From Muscardinus avellanarius (lineage: Eukaryota > Chordata > Mammalia > Rodentia > Gliridae): a stretch of 64,000 bases of DNA. Numbering within the stretch: the stretch's first letter is position 1; every line of letters begins with the position of its first letter. Shown here piece after piece: positions 35,816 through 45,521 of this stretch. Location of the stretch: assembly GCA_963383645.1 (NCBI GenBank), contig OY726560.1:62500558-62564557 (forward strand), in the 5' to 3' direction. Under the pieces are notes generated by a model. It worked only from the letters and a program-made list of their open reading frames with translations. It did no database searches and was not told where the DNA came from. Made by a program: the position numbers and the translations under genes.

Positions 35816-37280
35816 AGATTCAACTCCTTGAGTGGAATTCCAGGCTCTTGAAAACCTGGCTTCTTCCTGCCTTTCTTGCCACATTTTCTAATATCTTCAT
35901 CACTCATTCCTCACTTTTTCCATGCTTATTTCTTGATCATCTGTAACATATTTATTATGTTTTACTAAGATTAAAAAAAATACTTGAAACTGTTCTTTTC
36001 AACCCAGCAATGGTACACAAACTCAAGAGTTCATAGGAATTATATGCGTGCTTGTTTTGAAAAGGACTGAGTTCAAAGGACTGAACTCCAGTTTTCTAAG
36101 CCCTCACCACACACTAAAACGTTATATATTTAACTGGATTTGGAGTGGGGAACAATAATTTTCATTTTCAGTATGTTCTTCAGTGATTCTTAATCAATGA
36201 CTCATGATGCTTTGAGCTTCTATTTTAATGGAGTACAGTACAGTTAACAAGCTATGTAAACTACTAATCAAAATACATTATAATAAGTATTGGAAATGTT
36301 CTTGGTACTTTAGAAACCAGGAATATGTAGCTGACTTTGCTCAGAAAATAAAAACAGAGGAGAAAAGAATGAAGATAGAAGAAAAATTGGAAAGTGATTG
36401 TCAGAGTTGTTAAATGAGGATAACGTAGTTTGGACTGGAGTAATTGTGAGTGCTGAAAATCAAATGAATTCAGGATATAAAACCAATAATTAAAAGGACT
36501 TTAAATAATTAAATTGGGAAACATGGAAAAAAGAAATCCAGAAGTGATGCTTTGTCATTCTTAAATAAGTTGTTTATCATTCTTTTAGAGATAAGGAATA
36601 CAAAATGGGAATATTTTGTTAAAGTCAGCCTTGTGATCTTTGAGTTATCTCTACAGTAACTAAGACAACTACATTCAGCAAATAATCATATATAACTAAG
36701 ATTCAAGAAAAGGTAGGAACTGGATACAATCTTAGCACCACCACCATTTTGGTGGTAATTACAATAATCAACTCAAAAGAAGTCATTTAAATAGAACAAG
36801 TTTAGTGAAAGGAGAGATGGGCAAAGACTCCAGGTCACATAGTTGGGATATTCTTGAATATGGCAACCTGCATTTTACCCACAGACTTCACTATATGCAG
36901 TTTTTTTCCTTATTTATTTCTGACATAAAGAGACTTTTATCACTTCCAAGTTTATTTCATTAACTGTATACCCACCCTATACTTATCATAGGAAGAAGAT
37001 ACTTCTACATTTTATAAGGTTTTTCCATGTCTATTTCATAACTAATTATACTGTTTATAACTAGTATATTTATTTGTCTTCACAAGCTGTGGAAATCTGA
37101 AAGGCAAGAAATATACCATAATATTTTCTTTGCTTAATGCTAGGAGATGCCAAATTATTAGTAGATGATGAATATTTGCTAAATAAAATATTATTGCTTA
37201 AATCTCCTAAATGCATGATTCAAAATTATCCCATTTAATAAGTGATTTTTAAAATTATATGGAAAATTCTAAGTTAATAT
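35816..37280. other. Unique AT-rich sequence
   Basis: 1.5 kb with no recognised repeat or gene. Confidence 0.4.
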
Positions 37281-38059
37281 TATAGCCAGTTGAGGAAGTT
37301 TCTACTTGTGAGCATATGTTGGAGTGTTGGACCTATGCCCTCCTCAAGTAGCTTCAAAGTCTGTGGTCTAATTTTCAGGTCTTTGATCTAGCTTGAGTTG
37401 ACTCCTGTTCAGGAGGTAAGGATTTAATTTCATTTTTCTACAATTAGATAACCAGTTTTTCAACACCTTTAGTTGAAAAGGCTGAGTTTTTTTTTCAACG
37501 GATGTGTCAGTTGGCTATAATGTGTGGATTTGTTTCTGTAACTTTTTTATGCTCTATTGGTTTATGTGTCTGTTTTTGTGCTAATTTCATGCTATTTTTA
37601 TTACTATAGACCTGTAGTACAATTTGAAGTCAGAAATTATGATGCCACCTGCATGGTTCTTATTGCTGAGAATTGCTTTGGTTATTCTGAGTCTTTTGTT
37701 TCTCCATATACAGTGTATGACTGTTTTTTCCAGGTCTTTGAAGAAAGGTATTGGTATTTTAATAGGGAGTGCATTGACTCTGCAGATCACTTTTGGAAGA
37801 ATAGTCATTTTGATAATGACCACTGCCTATTCAAGAGCAAGGGAGATCTTTTCATCTTCTAAGACTTTCTTCAATTTCTTTCTTTAGTGTTTCATAATTT
37901 TCATTGTAGAGCTCTTTTATCTCCTTGTTTCAGTTTATTCCTAGATATTTTATTGATTCTGAGGTTATTGTGAATAGAATTATCTTCTGATTTTTTTATC
38001 AATAGATTCATATTTGACATATGGAAAGGGTACTTATTTTTTAGATTGATTTGGTATCC
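37281..38059 (-). mobile_element. L1 ORF2 fragment abutting the ERV LTR
   Basis: Minus-strand ORF2: 'gacctatgccctcctcaag', 'ggtttatgtgtctgtttttg', 'tgctgagaattgctttgg'. It stops at the LTR edge inside 'gattgatttggtatcc', where intact L1 would go on with the cttgctgaa block. That continuation is not found beyond the ERV. Confidence 0.8.
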
Positions 38060-38115
38060 TGTCGCGTCCCTCGACCAGCGATTAAGACGCAACACGAAGC
38101 TCTTCTTGCAAGCCG

Positions 38116-38121
38116 TTTATT
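38116..38121 (-). promoter_or_regulatory. LTR polyadenylation signal AATAAA
   Basis: AATAAA on the minus strand downstream of the R repeats and ~55 bases before the LTR end; position fits an R/U5 border shortly after it. Confidence 0.75.
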
Positions 38122-38134
38122 CAGGATACTAGTA

Positions 38135-38222
38135 ATGGCGGAATGGCAGAATGGCAGAATGGCAGAATGGCGGCATGGCAGAATGGCAGAATGGCAGAAT
38201 GGCAGAATGGCAGAATGGCGGA
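38135..38222 (-). repeat. Eleven 8-bp repeats in LTR R region
   Basis: Plus-strand units 'atggcaga' with variants atggcgga (first and last) and atggcggc (fifth), without a single indel. IAP LTRs are known to carry variable pyrimidine-rich repeats in R; these are pyrimidine-rich on the coding strand and sit in the same place. Each unit repeats the ATGGC core of YY1 sites. Confidence 0.93.
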
Positions 38223-38270
38223 ATTGCGAAGAGTGGCGAAGAGTGGCGGCAATCTGTCTTGCGCAGGGCA

Positions 38271-38277
38271 TTATAAA
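38271..38277 (-). promoter_or_regulatory. LTR TATA-like box
   Basis: 'tttataa' on the minus strand, about 220 bases from the U3 start and upstream of the R repeats. Confidence 0.6.
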
Positions 38278-38418
38278 CATTAACTCTCCCAATCACTTCC
38301 TGCCACGTCTCACTCACTCATTGGCTCATGCTCGTCAGGCCACCACCACGTCATGTGTTACATAACCTTAGCCTCCAAATATGGAGTTGCTTCCTGCACA
38401 GCCATGTGTCAATCAAGC

Positions 38419-38480
38419 TCAGAGGCAGGAAGCCGGCGCCATCTTCTAGTTCAGAGGCAGGAAGCCGGCGCCATCTTCTA
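38419..38480 (-). repeat. Two 30-bp direct repeats in U3
   Basis: 38419-38448 and 38451-38480 are identical and separated by two bases. Each holds 'agaagatggcgccggc', a strong YY1-type match, near the U3 start. Confidence 0.92.
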
Positions 38481-38496
38481 ATGGCGGCTCGCCACA

Positions 38497-38510
38497 ATTC
38501 CCCCTTTTTG
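38497..38510 (-). promoter_or_regulatory. 3' polypurine tract
   Basis: Minus strand 'caaaaagggggaat' directly before the LTR start at 38496; the plus-strand DNA primer site of retroviruses. Confidence 0.88.
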
Positions 38511-38676
38511 TTTTATAGGCAACAGGTAAGAGCAGAGGTTTGACCCCTATTAATCACTGGCACCTTTTTCTAGGGACGGGTACTTGGATGCCTAACCCGT
38601 GTGCAGTCAAGCATACTCTTCCTGAGGACCAAACTTGTGCCCTCAGCTGCAGTGCTTTGCCTTGCAACCTGAGCCA

Positions 38677-39015
38677 CTATGCCTTAGCTGCCGCGAGCCA
38701 GGCTTGGGGTGATTGTCCCGCCTCGATAGCCACACAGGCCTGTATAAACATGGCTGTATTATGATTAAAACTTTGGCGAAGACGAGCAATGCACCAGACA
38801 CAAAACAACACAGCCACAACCAATAATCCCATTAAGGTCCCCAATCCAGCCCATTCCTTTAGATGATTCATGGCATGAGTTATCCAAGATGACAGTCCTT
38901 TGGCCAAACTAGTGTCCACACGAGTCGAGTTGGGTGTCAAATTCTCCCGTCCAGTTGCCGAAAAGTTAAATTGACAACTCCCGAGACAGGTTAGCGGCTT
39001 TTGTAGAGTTTTCAT
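38677..39015 (-). pseudogene. env: ERV env remnant: transmembrane segment only
   Basis: A 112-codon frame whose ATG overlaps the pol stop (ATGA). A short N-terminus leads directly into three N-glycosylation sequons (N17, N25, N29), an amphipathic stretch, a hydrophobic span at residues ~57-77 ('GTLMGLLVVAVLFCVWCIA') and a ~35-residue tail. In intact class II ERVs this is the end of the TM subunit; the surface subunit, furin site, fusion peptide and most of the ectodomain are missing, apparently by one in-frame deletion. It could still be read as a small membrane protein, but no evidence for that exists here. Confidence 0.65.
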
Positions 39016-40727
39016 ATTGAACGATGGGTACCGGAAATGTCGATAGAATTCCCCATCTCCATTCCATCTGAACCAAGGTTATTAGGTGAAGCAGCATCCA
39101 CAGCCATAGGGGGTTTCTCCTTTTCATGATTATTGCAGCGCCTAGTCAAGCGTTCTGGGAGCCACACCGGGTCCTGCTGATTCTGTGGAAAAACACAGAC
39201 AGATCCTCTCGTCCAGGCCAACACTGGGTCTGGGTCATGCCAGAGTCCCGTAATTACATCCTTCCACTTAACATATCCCTGACATATAGGCTTATGTGTC
39301 ATATGACGATCAGCCGCAGATAATCCATTTAGATCCAGGTTTAAAAAATTTAGAGTAAAAAGAGCCAATGCCAATCGCTGTTTAGGGGGCCTGCCGTGGC
39401 CGATTCCCCCTTTTTGTTTAAGAAGACATTCTTTTAATGTTCTATGTGCACGCTCAACGATGCCCTGAGCTTGTGGATTATAGGGAAGGCCATGATTTAG
39501 AGAAACTGAAAGGGTTTTGCAAAAGGCTATAAACTTATGTGAAGTATAAGCAGGGTCATTATCAGTTTTTAATTGATGAGGTTTACCCCAGGCTGCCCAG
39601 GCTTCGAGACAATGAGTAATAACATGATGTGACTTTTCACCAGTCAAGGCAGAGGCAAAAATTATACCAGAACAGGTATCCACGGAAACATGAACATATT
39701 TTAAGGAACCAAACTCCTGAAAATGGGTAATGTCCATTTGCCATACCCTTAACGGTAAAAGGCCTCGAGGATTAACGCCCAAACTCGAAGGGTGCAGAAA
39801 GGTAACACATTGCTGGCAATCCAGAACTATTTGGCGAGCATCTGCTCTGGTTAATTGAAAACGATGTTGTAAAGTTTTTGCAGGTACATGAAACTTGGCA
39901 TGAAAATTACGAGCTTGATCTAAAGAAGAAACTAAGAAAATAAAATTTTTGCGAGTACATATATCTACCAAATTATTACCCTCACTAAGAGGCCCGGGAA
40001 GTCCGGTATGTGCTCTAATATGTTGAACATAAAATTTCGAAGTCCTTTGCCAGATTAAAGATTGTAATTGTCTAAATAAGGAACAGACTTTGCTGGAGGT
40101 ATTAAAATGACTGGCTGCCTCCAAAATATTGACTGCATTAACCACATATAAAGAATCTGATAATAAATTAAAGGAAAAGGGACAAGTCTTAAAGACCTCA
40201 ATAACAATTTTAAGCTCTACTATTTGGGGAGAATCAGGTTCAAATTGTATCAAAACAGGCTCATTTTGTTCAATTAAATAAGCTCCACATCCAGTCTTAG
40301 ATCCATCAGTAAAAATATTGACAGCATTATGAATAGGGACTGAAGAGGTATTTTTAGGAAAGATCACTGGATGCCCCTGTAAAAAACGCAATATTGGATG
40401 TTTTGGATAATGACTATCAATTTTTCCCAAAAAGGAGCAACGCAGCACTGCCCAAATATCCAAAGTTCCACAGAGAATTTTAATTTGATCACTAGAATAA
40501 GGAACAATCAACAAGGATGGCTGATCACCAAAATGTTGCAAGCATTGTTGAATACCAAGTAATGCTAAGGATGCCACCTCTGACGGGTAATAAGAAATGG
40601 ATTTACTGGGAGAAGACTTAGGATGGATCCATAATAGAACTCCATCTTGCCAGAGAAGTGCTGTGGGTTGTAAATAGGTCTGTAACAAGCATAGGGAGAT
40701 TGGTTTATTTTCATCTGTAACAGGCAT
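39012..40727 (-). CDS. pol: ERV pol segment, RNase H plus complete integrase (open, 571 codons)
   Basis: Partial pol polyprotein. Residues 1-130 are the connection region. RNase H follows with D141 (FTDGS), E171, D191 (SDS), H240 and D255. Integrase: zinc finger H276, H280, C304, C307; catalytic core D332, D389 and E425 (D-x35-E); C-terminal domain with 'WKDVITGLWHDPDPVLAW' and 'PVWLPERLTRR' at 519-530. All catalytic residues are present and no stop or frameshift occurs over 1.7 kb, which suggests a recent copy. The RT palm and fingers are gone. The ATG at 40727 lies in a duplicated 35-bp segment and is unlikely to be a natural start; pol is normally made by frameshifting from gag. Confidence 0.88.
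   Translation of the reverse strand: MPVTDENKPISLCLLQTYLQPTALLWQDGVLLWIHPKSSPSKSISYYPSEVASLALLGIQQCLQHFGDQPSLLIVPYSSDQIKILCGTLDIWAVLRCSFLGKIDSHYPKHPILRFLQGHPVIFPKNTSSVPIHNAVNIFTDGSKTGCGAYLIEQNEPVLIQFEPDSPQIVELKIVIEVFKTCPFSFNLLSDSLYVVNAVNILEAASHFNTSSKVCSLFRQLQSLIWQRTSKFYVQHIRAHTGLPGPLSEGNNLVDICTRKNFIFLVSSLDQARNFHAKFHVPAKTLQHRFQLTRADARQIVLDCQQCVTFLHPSSLGVNPRGLLPLRVWQMDITHFQEFGSLKYVHVSVDTCSGIIFASALTGEKSHHVITHCLEAWAAWGKPHQLKTDNDPAYTSHKFIAFCKTLSVSLNHGLPYNPQAQGIVERAHRTLKECLLKQKGGIGHGRPPKQRLALALFTLNFLNLDLNGLSAADRHMTHKPICQGYVKWKDVITGLWHDPDPVLAWTRGSVCVFPQNQQDPVWLPERLTRRCNNHEKEKPPMAVDAASPNNLGSDGMEMGNSIDISGTHRSI
39403..39419 (-). promoter_or_regulatory. Internal copy of the polypurine tract (possible cPPT)
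   Basis: The 17 bases are identical to 38497-38513, which include the 3' polypurine tract. It falls in the integrase codons 437-442 (K-Q-K-G-G-I). In lentiviruses a central polypurine tract lies in the same part of the integrase gene. Function here is inference. Confidence 0.5.
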
Positions 40728-40763
40728 AGGGAGATTGGTTTATTTTCACTGGTTTATTTTCAC
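40680..40763 (-). repeat. 35-bp tandem duplication at the ERV break
   Basis: Units 40680-40714 and 40715-40749 differ at two bases; a third partial copy of 14 bases ('tggtttattttcac') fills 40750-40763. Beyond it ERV sequence ends. Confidence 0.9.
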
Positions 40764-40852
40764 TGTGTGCATGTGTGTCACTATAAACATAATTTACATT
40801 ATGATGTGATACCTTATAATTCACTAATGAAAGTATATTAAAATTAAAAAAT
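40764..40852 (+). mobile_element. L1 3' tip
   Basis: Resembles the other L1 3' ends: 'gtgcatgtgtgtcactataa', 'attatgatgtgatacc', 'cactaatgaaagtat', then an A/T tail. Immediately abuts the truncated ERV. Confidence 0.55.
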
Positions 40853-40854
40853 AT

Positions 40855-41338
40855 AAACAGATGTGGTGGAGCATGCCTGTAATTCCAGTATTTAGGAGGC
40901 TGAAATAGGATAATCACAGATTCCAGGACAGCCTCAGCAATTCCAGTACTTGGGAGGCTGAAACAGGAGAATTACAACTCAGCAATATAGCAAGACTTTT
41001 GAAAACCTAGCAAGACCCTGTTTCAAAACAAAACAAACATAAGGCGGGTGTGGTGGCACACTCTTGTAATCCCAGCATTTGGGAGGCTGAGACCAGATGA
41101 CTGCAGTTCCTGGACAGCCTCAGCTACTTACTGAGGCCCTTCACAACTTATTGAGACCCTGTTTCAAAATAAAGACTAAAAAACAGGGCAGAGGATGTAG
41201 CTCAGAGGTCAAATGCCCCTGGGTTCCATCCCCAGACCTGAAAAGAAAAAAAAGAAAAAAATTGAACTGGAGATGTATCTTGAAAGTAGAAAAGCCATGG
41301 GTTCAATTCCTAAAACACCCACACACAAAAACACAAAA
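40855..41338 (+). repeat. Old B1-dID SINE split by a second SINE
   Basis: Left part 40855-41037 and right ID part 41262-41338 ('attgaactggagatgtatct..gggttcaattcctaaa') flank an inserted SINE at 41041-41255. The left part also has an internal duplication: 'attccagta.tt.ggaggctgaaa' occurs at 40881 and 40939. Confidence 0.8.
41041..41255 (+). repeat. B1-dID SINE nested in an older SINE
   Basis: Full older-type dimer 'ggcgggtgtggtggcacac' to 'ccatccccagacctg', inserted at the A-rich linker of the host SINE. Confidence 0.88.
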
Positions 41339-41432
41339 GTCAATATTAGTGAGAAGTTGTTAAGTTGGTGGAATCCAATTAATAATAAGTAGGAAAAAAA
41401 ATATACATGACCCAAAACAAAGAGAGTGAACT

Positions 41433-41647
41433 ATTTTTTTTTTTTTTTTTTGGTGGTACTGGGGTTCCTGGAAACCCTTTTACCTCTGGGCTACACTCCC
41501 AGACCTATTATTATACTTTTTTATTTGGAAACAGGGTCTCTTAATCCAGCACGGCTGGCTTCGAACCTGCATGATCCTCCTGTCTCCGCCTCCCAAGCGT
41601 GGGGATTACAAGTGTGCACCACCATGCCCGGTGCCACCGCACCCAGT
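41433..41647 (-). repeat. B1-dID SINE, young, 11-bp TSD
   Basis: TSD 'gagagtgaact' at 41422-41432 and 41648-41658. The left end carries a small extra copy ('gccaccgcacccagt') of the SINE start. Confidence 0.93.
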
Positions 41648-41918
41648 GAGAGTGAACTTTTTTTTTTTAATGCACATATTAATTACTAAACACTAAATGA
41701 AATAAAAATTCTTTAAGATTTCTTTATCATTACACAAACACTTCTTATATAAGGTTCTATTCTAATATTGGGCAAATATACTAAATATTAAATAACGAAC
41801 TCTTTTTCAAATACCAGCTTAAGTTCTTTTCATAATAAACAGAACTGGTGATGTCAGATTTTTGAAACCTTTCCAGAATCTTTTTGAAAGAGAATCTTAT
41901 TAAAAGCCAAATATTTTT

Positions 41919-42125
41919 GCCGGCCATGGTGGCGCACCCTTGTAATCCCAGCATTACGGAGGTTTAGACCATACGATCGCAGTTTACGGACAGACTCAAC
42001 TACTTAGTGAGGCCCTCCTCAACTTAGTAAGACCCTGTTTCAAAATAAAGAATAAAAAATAGAGCAATGGGTGTAGCTTGGAGGTAGAATGCCCCTGGGT
42101 TCCATCCCCAGACCTGCAAAAAATT
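41919..42125 (+). repeat. B1-dID SINE, 16-bp perfect TSD
   Basis: TSD 'aaagccaaatattttt' at 41903-41918 and 42126-42141. Confidence 0.95.
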
Positions 42126-42141
42126 AAAGCCAAATATTTTT

Positions 42142-43013
42142 AAACAATTGTGTATATTTTACAATATTTTAAATGTACAGAATTAACATACAAATAACAT
42201 TAAATACATAATCAATCCACAAAACAAATAGGTAATCCAAGAAGAAAAATTAATGTAATTGGAATGGAAAAAACAAATGGAATATTTTGCAAATCTTTAA
42301 AAGAGAGAATTAAATAATTTAAATAATGAGTGGAAAGACATGGTAAGAGAAAATATGAGTCGAAATCATTAGGCTTTCATTATCAGATAATGAGAAAAAT
42401 GATACAGTAGAATGTAGAAGAGGTATAAATTTTGAGAGGAAAGTACTAATTTTGCTTTAGAAAAAACCTTAATTGAGGGTGAAAATAGAATAAATATGCA
42501 AAAAGTGCTATTAGGGAAATGCATGTTAACAATTAAACATTAGTAGAGGATTTAAAACTCACAGTATAACTTTTAACTAAGTCACCATATAAGTAAGAGT
42601 AGAAGACATGAGATTGCATGTATCTGCTTTGTGAAAAAACATTAATTATAACTTTGAGGGAATTTATAATGAGAAAAGGAGAAGGAGCCATGGAAACAAC
42701 AGAAATAGAGAAATAGTAAGAAGAGAGTTAAGAAGGATTAAATTAAACTACACAAGAAGTCCTTAGCATAGTAACAAAAACAAATAATATGATTGCAATA
42801 AATCATCGCTATAGAAGGTTCCACACACTCAGAAAAAAGCAATGACATCATCCTCCACACTGCCAACATATCCTTCTGTCTAGAAAATGAAACAAATCAT
42901 TTTATTTCTACATGAAACATATTCTGTAGCTTATTAGAATCTTCAAAGTGCAGTTCAGATTGGTAACTGTGTTACATACAGTCCTTCAGGATCTTTTTCT
43001 TGATCTAAATTTA
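42142..43013. other. Unique AT-rich sequence with a segment repeated at 44786
   Basis: 42891-42975 resembles 44786-44872 ('ttattagaatcttcaaagtg' against 'ttattagaattttcaaactg'). No gene seen. Confidence 0.5.
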
Positions 43014-43014
43014 A

Positions 43015-43063
<49 letters not shown>

Positions 43064-43074
43064 ATTATTATTAT
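43014..43074. repeat. (GAT)n-(ATT)n microsatellite
   Basis: About 15 ATG/GAT units followed by (ATT)n; forms the tail of the next SINE. Confidence 0.95.
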
Positions 43075-43253
43075 TTTGGTGGTACTGGGGTTTGTGGAAA
43101 TCCTTCTAACTCCAGATTACACTCCCAGATCTATTTTATATTTTTATTTGGAAACAGGGTCTCTTAAGCCAGCGTGGCTGGCTTCGAACCTGCGCGATCC
43201 TCCTGTCTCTGCCTCCCAAGCGCGGGGATTACATGCGTGGGCCATCTCCTGGC
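43075..43253 (-). repeat. B1-dID SINE, young subfamily
   Basis: Minus strand; B box intact, left end trimmed ('gtgggccatctcctggc'). Confidence 0.88.
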
Positions 43254-43436
43254 AAGATTAATTTCTACTTATAAGCTTCTATATTAATTAGAAAATCCTC
43301 AGAAAATTGTCATTATTTGTCCTATCTAGCATCTTGTTGCAAAACTTTCATTCTTAGGGGTTGTATTTCTTTTACTTCTGAGTTCATTCTATTAAAGTAG
43401 CCCCATGCACATAGCATTTGTCAATAACAATATGCA

Positions 43437-43620
43437 AGCTGGGCATGCTGGCCCATACTTGTAATCCCAGCATTTGGAAGGTGGAGACCAGAGGATCGCG
43501 TTTGGGGTACAGCCTCAGCTAACTAGCGAGGCTCTTCACAACTCAATGAGACCCTGTATCAAAAAAAGACTAAAAAATAGGGGTACAATGCCCCTGGGCT
43601 CCATCCCTGGTGCCGCAAAA
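43437..43620 (+). repeat. B1-dID SINE, older type, 14-bp TSD
   Basis: TSD 'aataacaatatgca' (43423-43436) and 'aataataatatgca' (43621-43634). About 25 bases of the right part are deleted. Confidence 0.92.
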
Positions 43621-43634
43621 AATAATAATATGCA

Positions 43635-43931
43635 GCATTTATTAAATATTTAATCTATCCCAGAAGGTTTTGCCAATTGAGGTAAAAAAGCTGGTCAGAT
43701 AGTTAAAAATAAAGCCATTGTATTGAAAGTTCATAGGGGTATTTGTAAAGATCTGATAAACTCCCTGAAATCTAGGAAGACAATTGTATGTTCAGGGTGT
43801 GTGCATACCCACATGGAAGAGAGATGAGAAAAGGCCATAAGGTCTCACCTCTGGCTGAGTCTCTATAAAAACAGGCAGCAAAGGTTAAGGCAGGGTTATT
43901 AACTGTCTTTTGGAGCATTGAAAGCATACAC

Positions 43932-43974
<43 letters not shown>

Positions 43975-44219
43975 TGCATGTACACCATTGGCAAAATAGT
44001 CTTGGAGGTTTATAAGTTAAGGCATTTAACTCTCTGTCGAATCACTAATGATCACTAAGCTAATAAACAGAGACTTCAGTCACCATTTATGAAAAAAAAA
44101 TACAAATTTATAGGCTAGTTGAGGAAAGTCACTAAAAACCAGCAACAATAAAAAAGAGAGGATATGTTTTCCAGAGTTGACATGTTATATGTATTATTTG
44201 AAATTCCCACCTTTATTTT
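43635..44219. other. Unique sequence with (CA)n at 43934-43971
   Basis: Apart from the ~19-unit CA repeat nothing is recognised. Confidence 0.5.
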
Positions 44220-44329
44220 CTGTTTTGAAACAGGGTTTTGCTAAATTGCTGAGGCTGACCTTAAACCTGAAGTTTTCCCATCTTAATTTCCCTAATACTG
44301 GGATTACAGGCATAAGACACCACACTTGG
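44220..44329 (-). repeat. Partial old B1-dID SINE (left part)
   Basis: Minus strand: 'gaaacagggttttgctaaat' to 'accacacttggc'. Confidence 0.75.
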
Positions 44330-44471
44330 CAAAAAATTAAAATATTTAATCAGAAAAAAAATTTAAATGACAAAAGTTCCCAGACACATAAAGGGAGAGG
44401 ACTCAAAAGAAACTGTCACTGAGAGAGCATAGGTATTGAGCTTAGTAGACAAGGATTTTGTCTATCTTAAT

Positions 44472-44486
44472 CATATATATATATAT

Positions 44487-44518
<32 letters not shown>

Positions 44519-44734
44519 ACATATTTTTTGCAGTTTTGGGAAAGGAACTTAGAGGCATTCTATCTCTGAGCTACACCCCAAGCCCCCTATTTTTAATTCT
44601 TTTTATTTTGAAACAGGGTCTCACTGAGTTGCAAAGGGCCTTGCTAAGTAGTAGCTGAGGCTGTCCTCAAACAGAGATCCTCTTGTCTCAGTCTCCCAAA
44701 TCCTGGGATTACAAGCATGTGCCACCATGTCCGG
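44472..44734 (-). repeat. B1-dID SINE with (TA)n tail, 10-bp TSD
   Basis: Tail 44472-44526, dimer to 'gccaccatgtccgg'. TSD 'ctatcttaat' at 44462-44471 and 44735-44744. Confidence 0.92.
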
Positions 44735-45139
44735 CTATCTTAATTATATTTAAGGAACTGAAGTGACCATTAAAACCAGTGAAAGAAATTATTTTATTCC
44801 TACATAAAAATATTATGTTATCTTATTAGAATTTTCAAACTGCAGTTCAAATTTATAACTTGGACACACGTAGTTATATGAATGACGTCTCTCCAAAGAG
44901 AGAATGAGGGTATAGAAAGTACTAAAGAGAAACAGCTCTGGGGTTGAAAATCACAATACCTGAAGTTTAAAATCTACTAGCTGTTGCAGAGAAAGTTTTA
45001 ACTGAAAGAAAAAATAGTGTGCATGTATCATATGTAAATATCACTCTGAACTGTATTATGAGACTACAATATATCAAAAGCATATAAAATTAATTAATTA
45101 ACTTGAAGTAATACGAATTAGTAAGTCTGATTAATATAA

Positions 45140-45257
45140 TTTTTTTAAAAGTTGAGAAAGTTTCAAGGGTAAGGGCTAAATGACTGAAGTGTGCATGCAT
45201 ACCTCTACTACCTTGTACTCCACTGAGATGTATGACTACACTGCACCAATAAAAAAA
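45140..45257 (+). mobile_element. L1 3' UTR end
   Basis: 'aagggctaaatgactgaag', 'accttgtactccactgagat', 'actgcaccaataaaaaaaaa'. The next L1 is inserted in its A tail. Confidence 0.75.
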
Positions 45258-45410
45258 AATGATTGCTATTCTACTTGGAGTTAGGTGAAATCTCAGGGTA
45301 GTTTTGATTTCCACCTCTCCGATTGTTAATAATGTTGAGCTTTTTTTTTCATATACTTATTGGCCAATTGAATTTCTTATTTTATGAAGTATCTATTTAA
45401 TTCACTTGCC

Positions 45411-45521
45411 AATTTTTTTAATTCTTTATTTTGAAACAGGGTCTCACTGAGTTGCAAAGGGCCTCACTAAGTAGCTAAAGCTGTCCATGAACAGTGATCC
45501 TCCTGTCTCAGCCTCCCAAAT
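45411..45521 (-). repeat. Truncated B1-dID SINE, 7-bp TSD
   Basis: Both ends missing; flanked by 'acttgcc' at 45404-45410 and 45522-45528. Confidence 0.85.

Larger units (their letters stand above)
38060..38496 (-). repeat. 3' LTR (437 bp)
   Basis: Minus-strand start at 38496 ('tgtggc') and end at 38060 ('gcgaca'). U3 holds two 30-bp direct repeats; a TATA-like box lies at 38277-38271 and the polyA signal AATAAA at 38121-38116, leaving an R region with 8-bp tandem repeats and a short U5. Confidence 0.9.
38060..40763 (-). mobile_element. 5'-truncated class II (betaretrovirus/IAP-like) ERV
   Basis: On the minus strand the order is: end of pol (open), short env remnant, polypurine tract, 3' LTR. 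The 5' LTR, primer-binding site, gag, protease and the reverse transcriptase core are absent; the break is near 40763. The 3' LTR has canonical TG..CA ends. The RNase H and integrase sequence, and the LTR beginning with a 'tgtggcgagccgccat' type block, place it near rodent IAP and other betaretrovirus-like ERVs (ERVK group). No target-site duplication can be shown because the 5' side is lost. Not replication-competent. Confidence 0.9.

Noticed and set aside
38130..38225. CRISPR-like array at the 8-bp repeats
   Set aside because: No spacers; simple tandem repeat in a mammalian LTR.
38041..38365. Repeat proteins read from the LTR (minus-strand CHSAILPF repeats and the plus-strand mirror)
   Set aside because: Artefact of the 8-bp repeats (24-base period in codons) inside an LTR.
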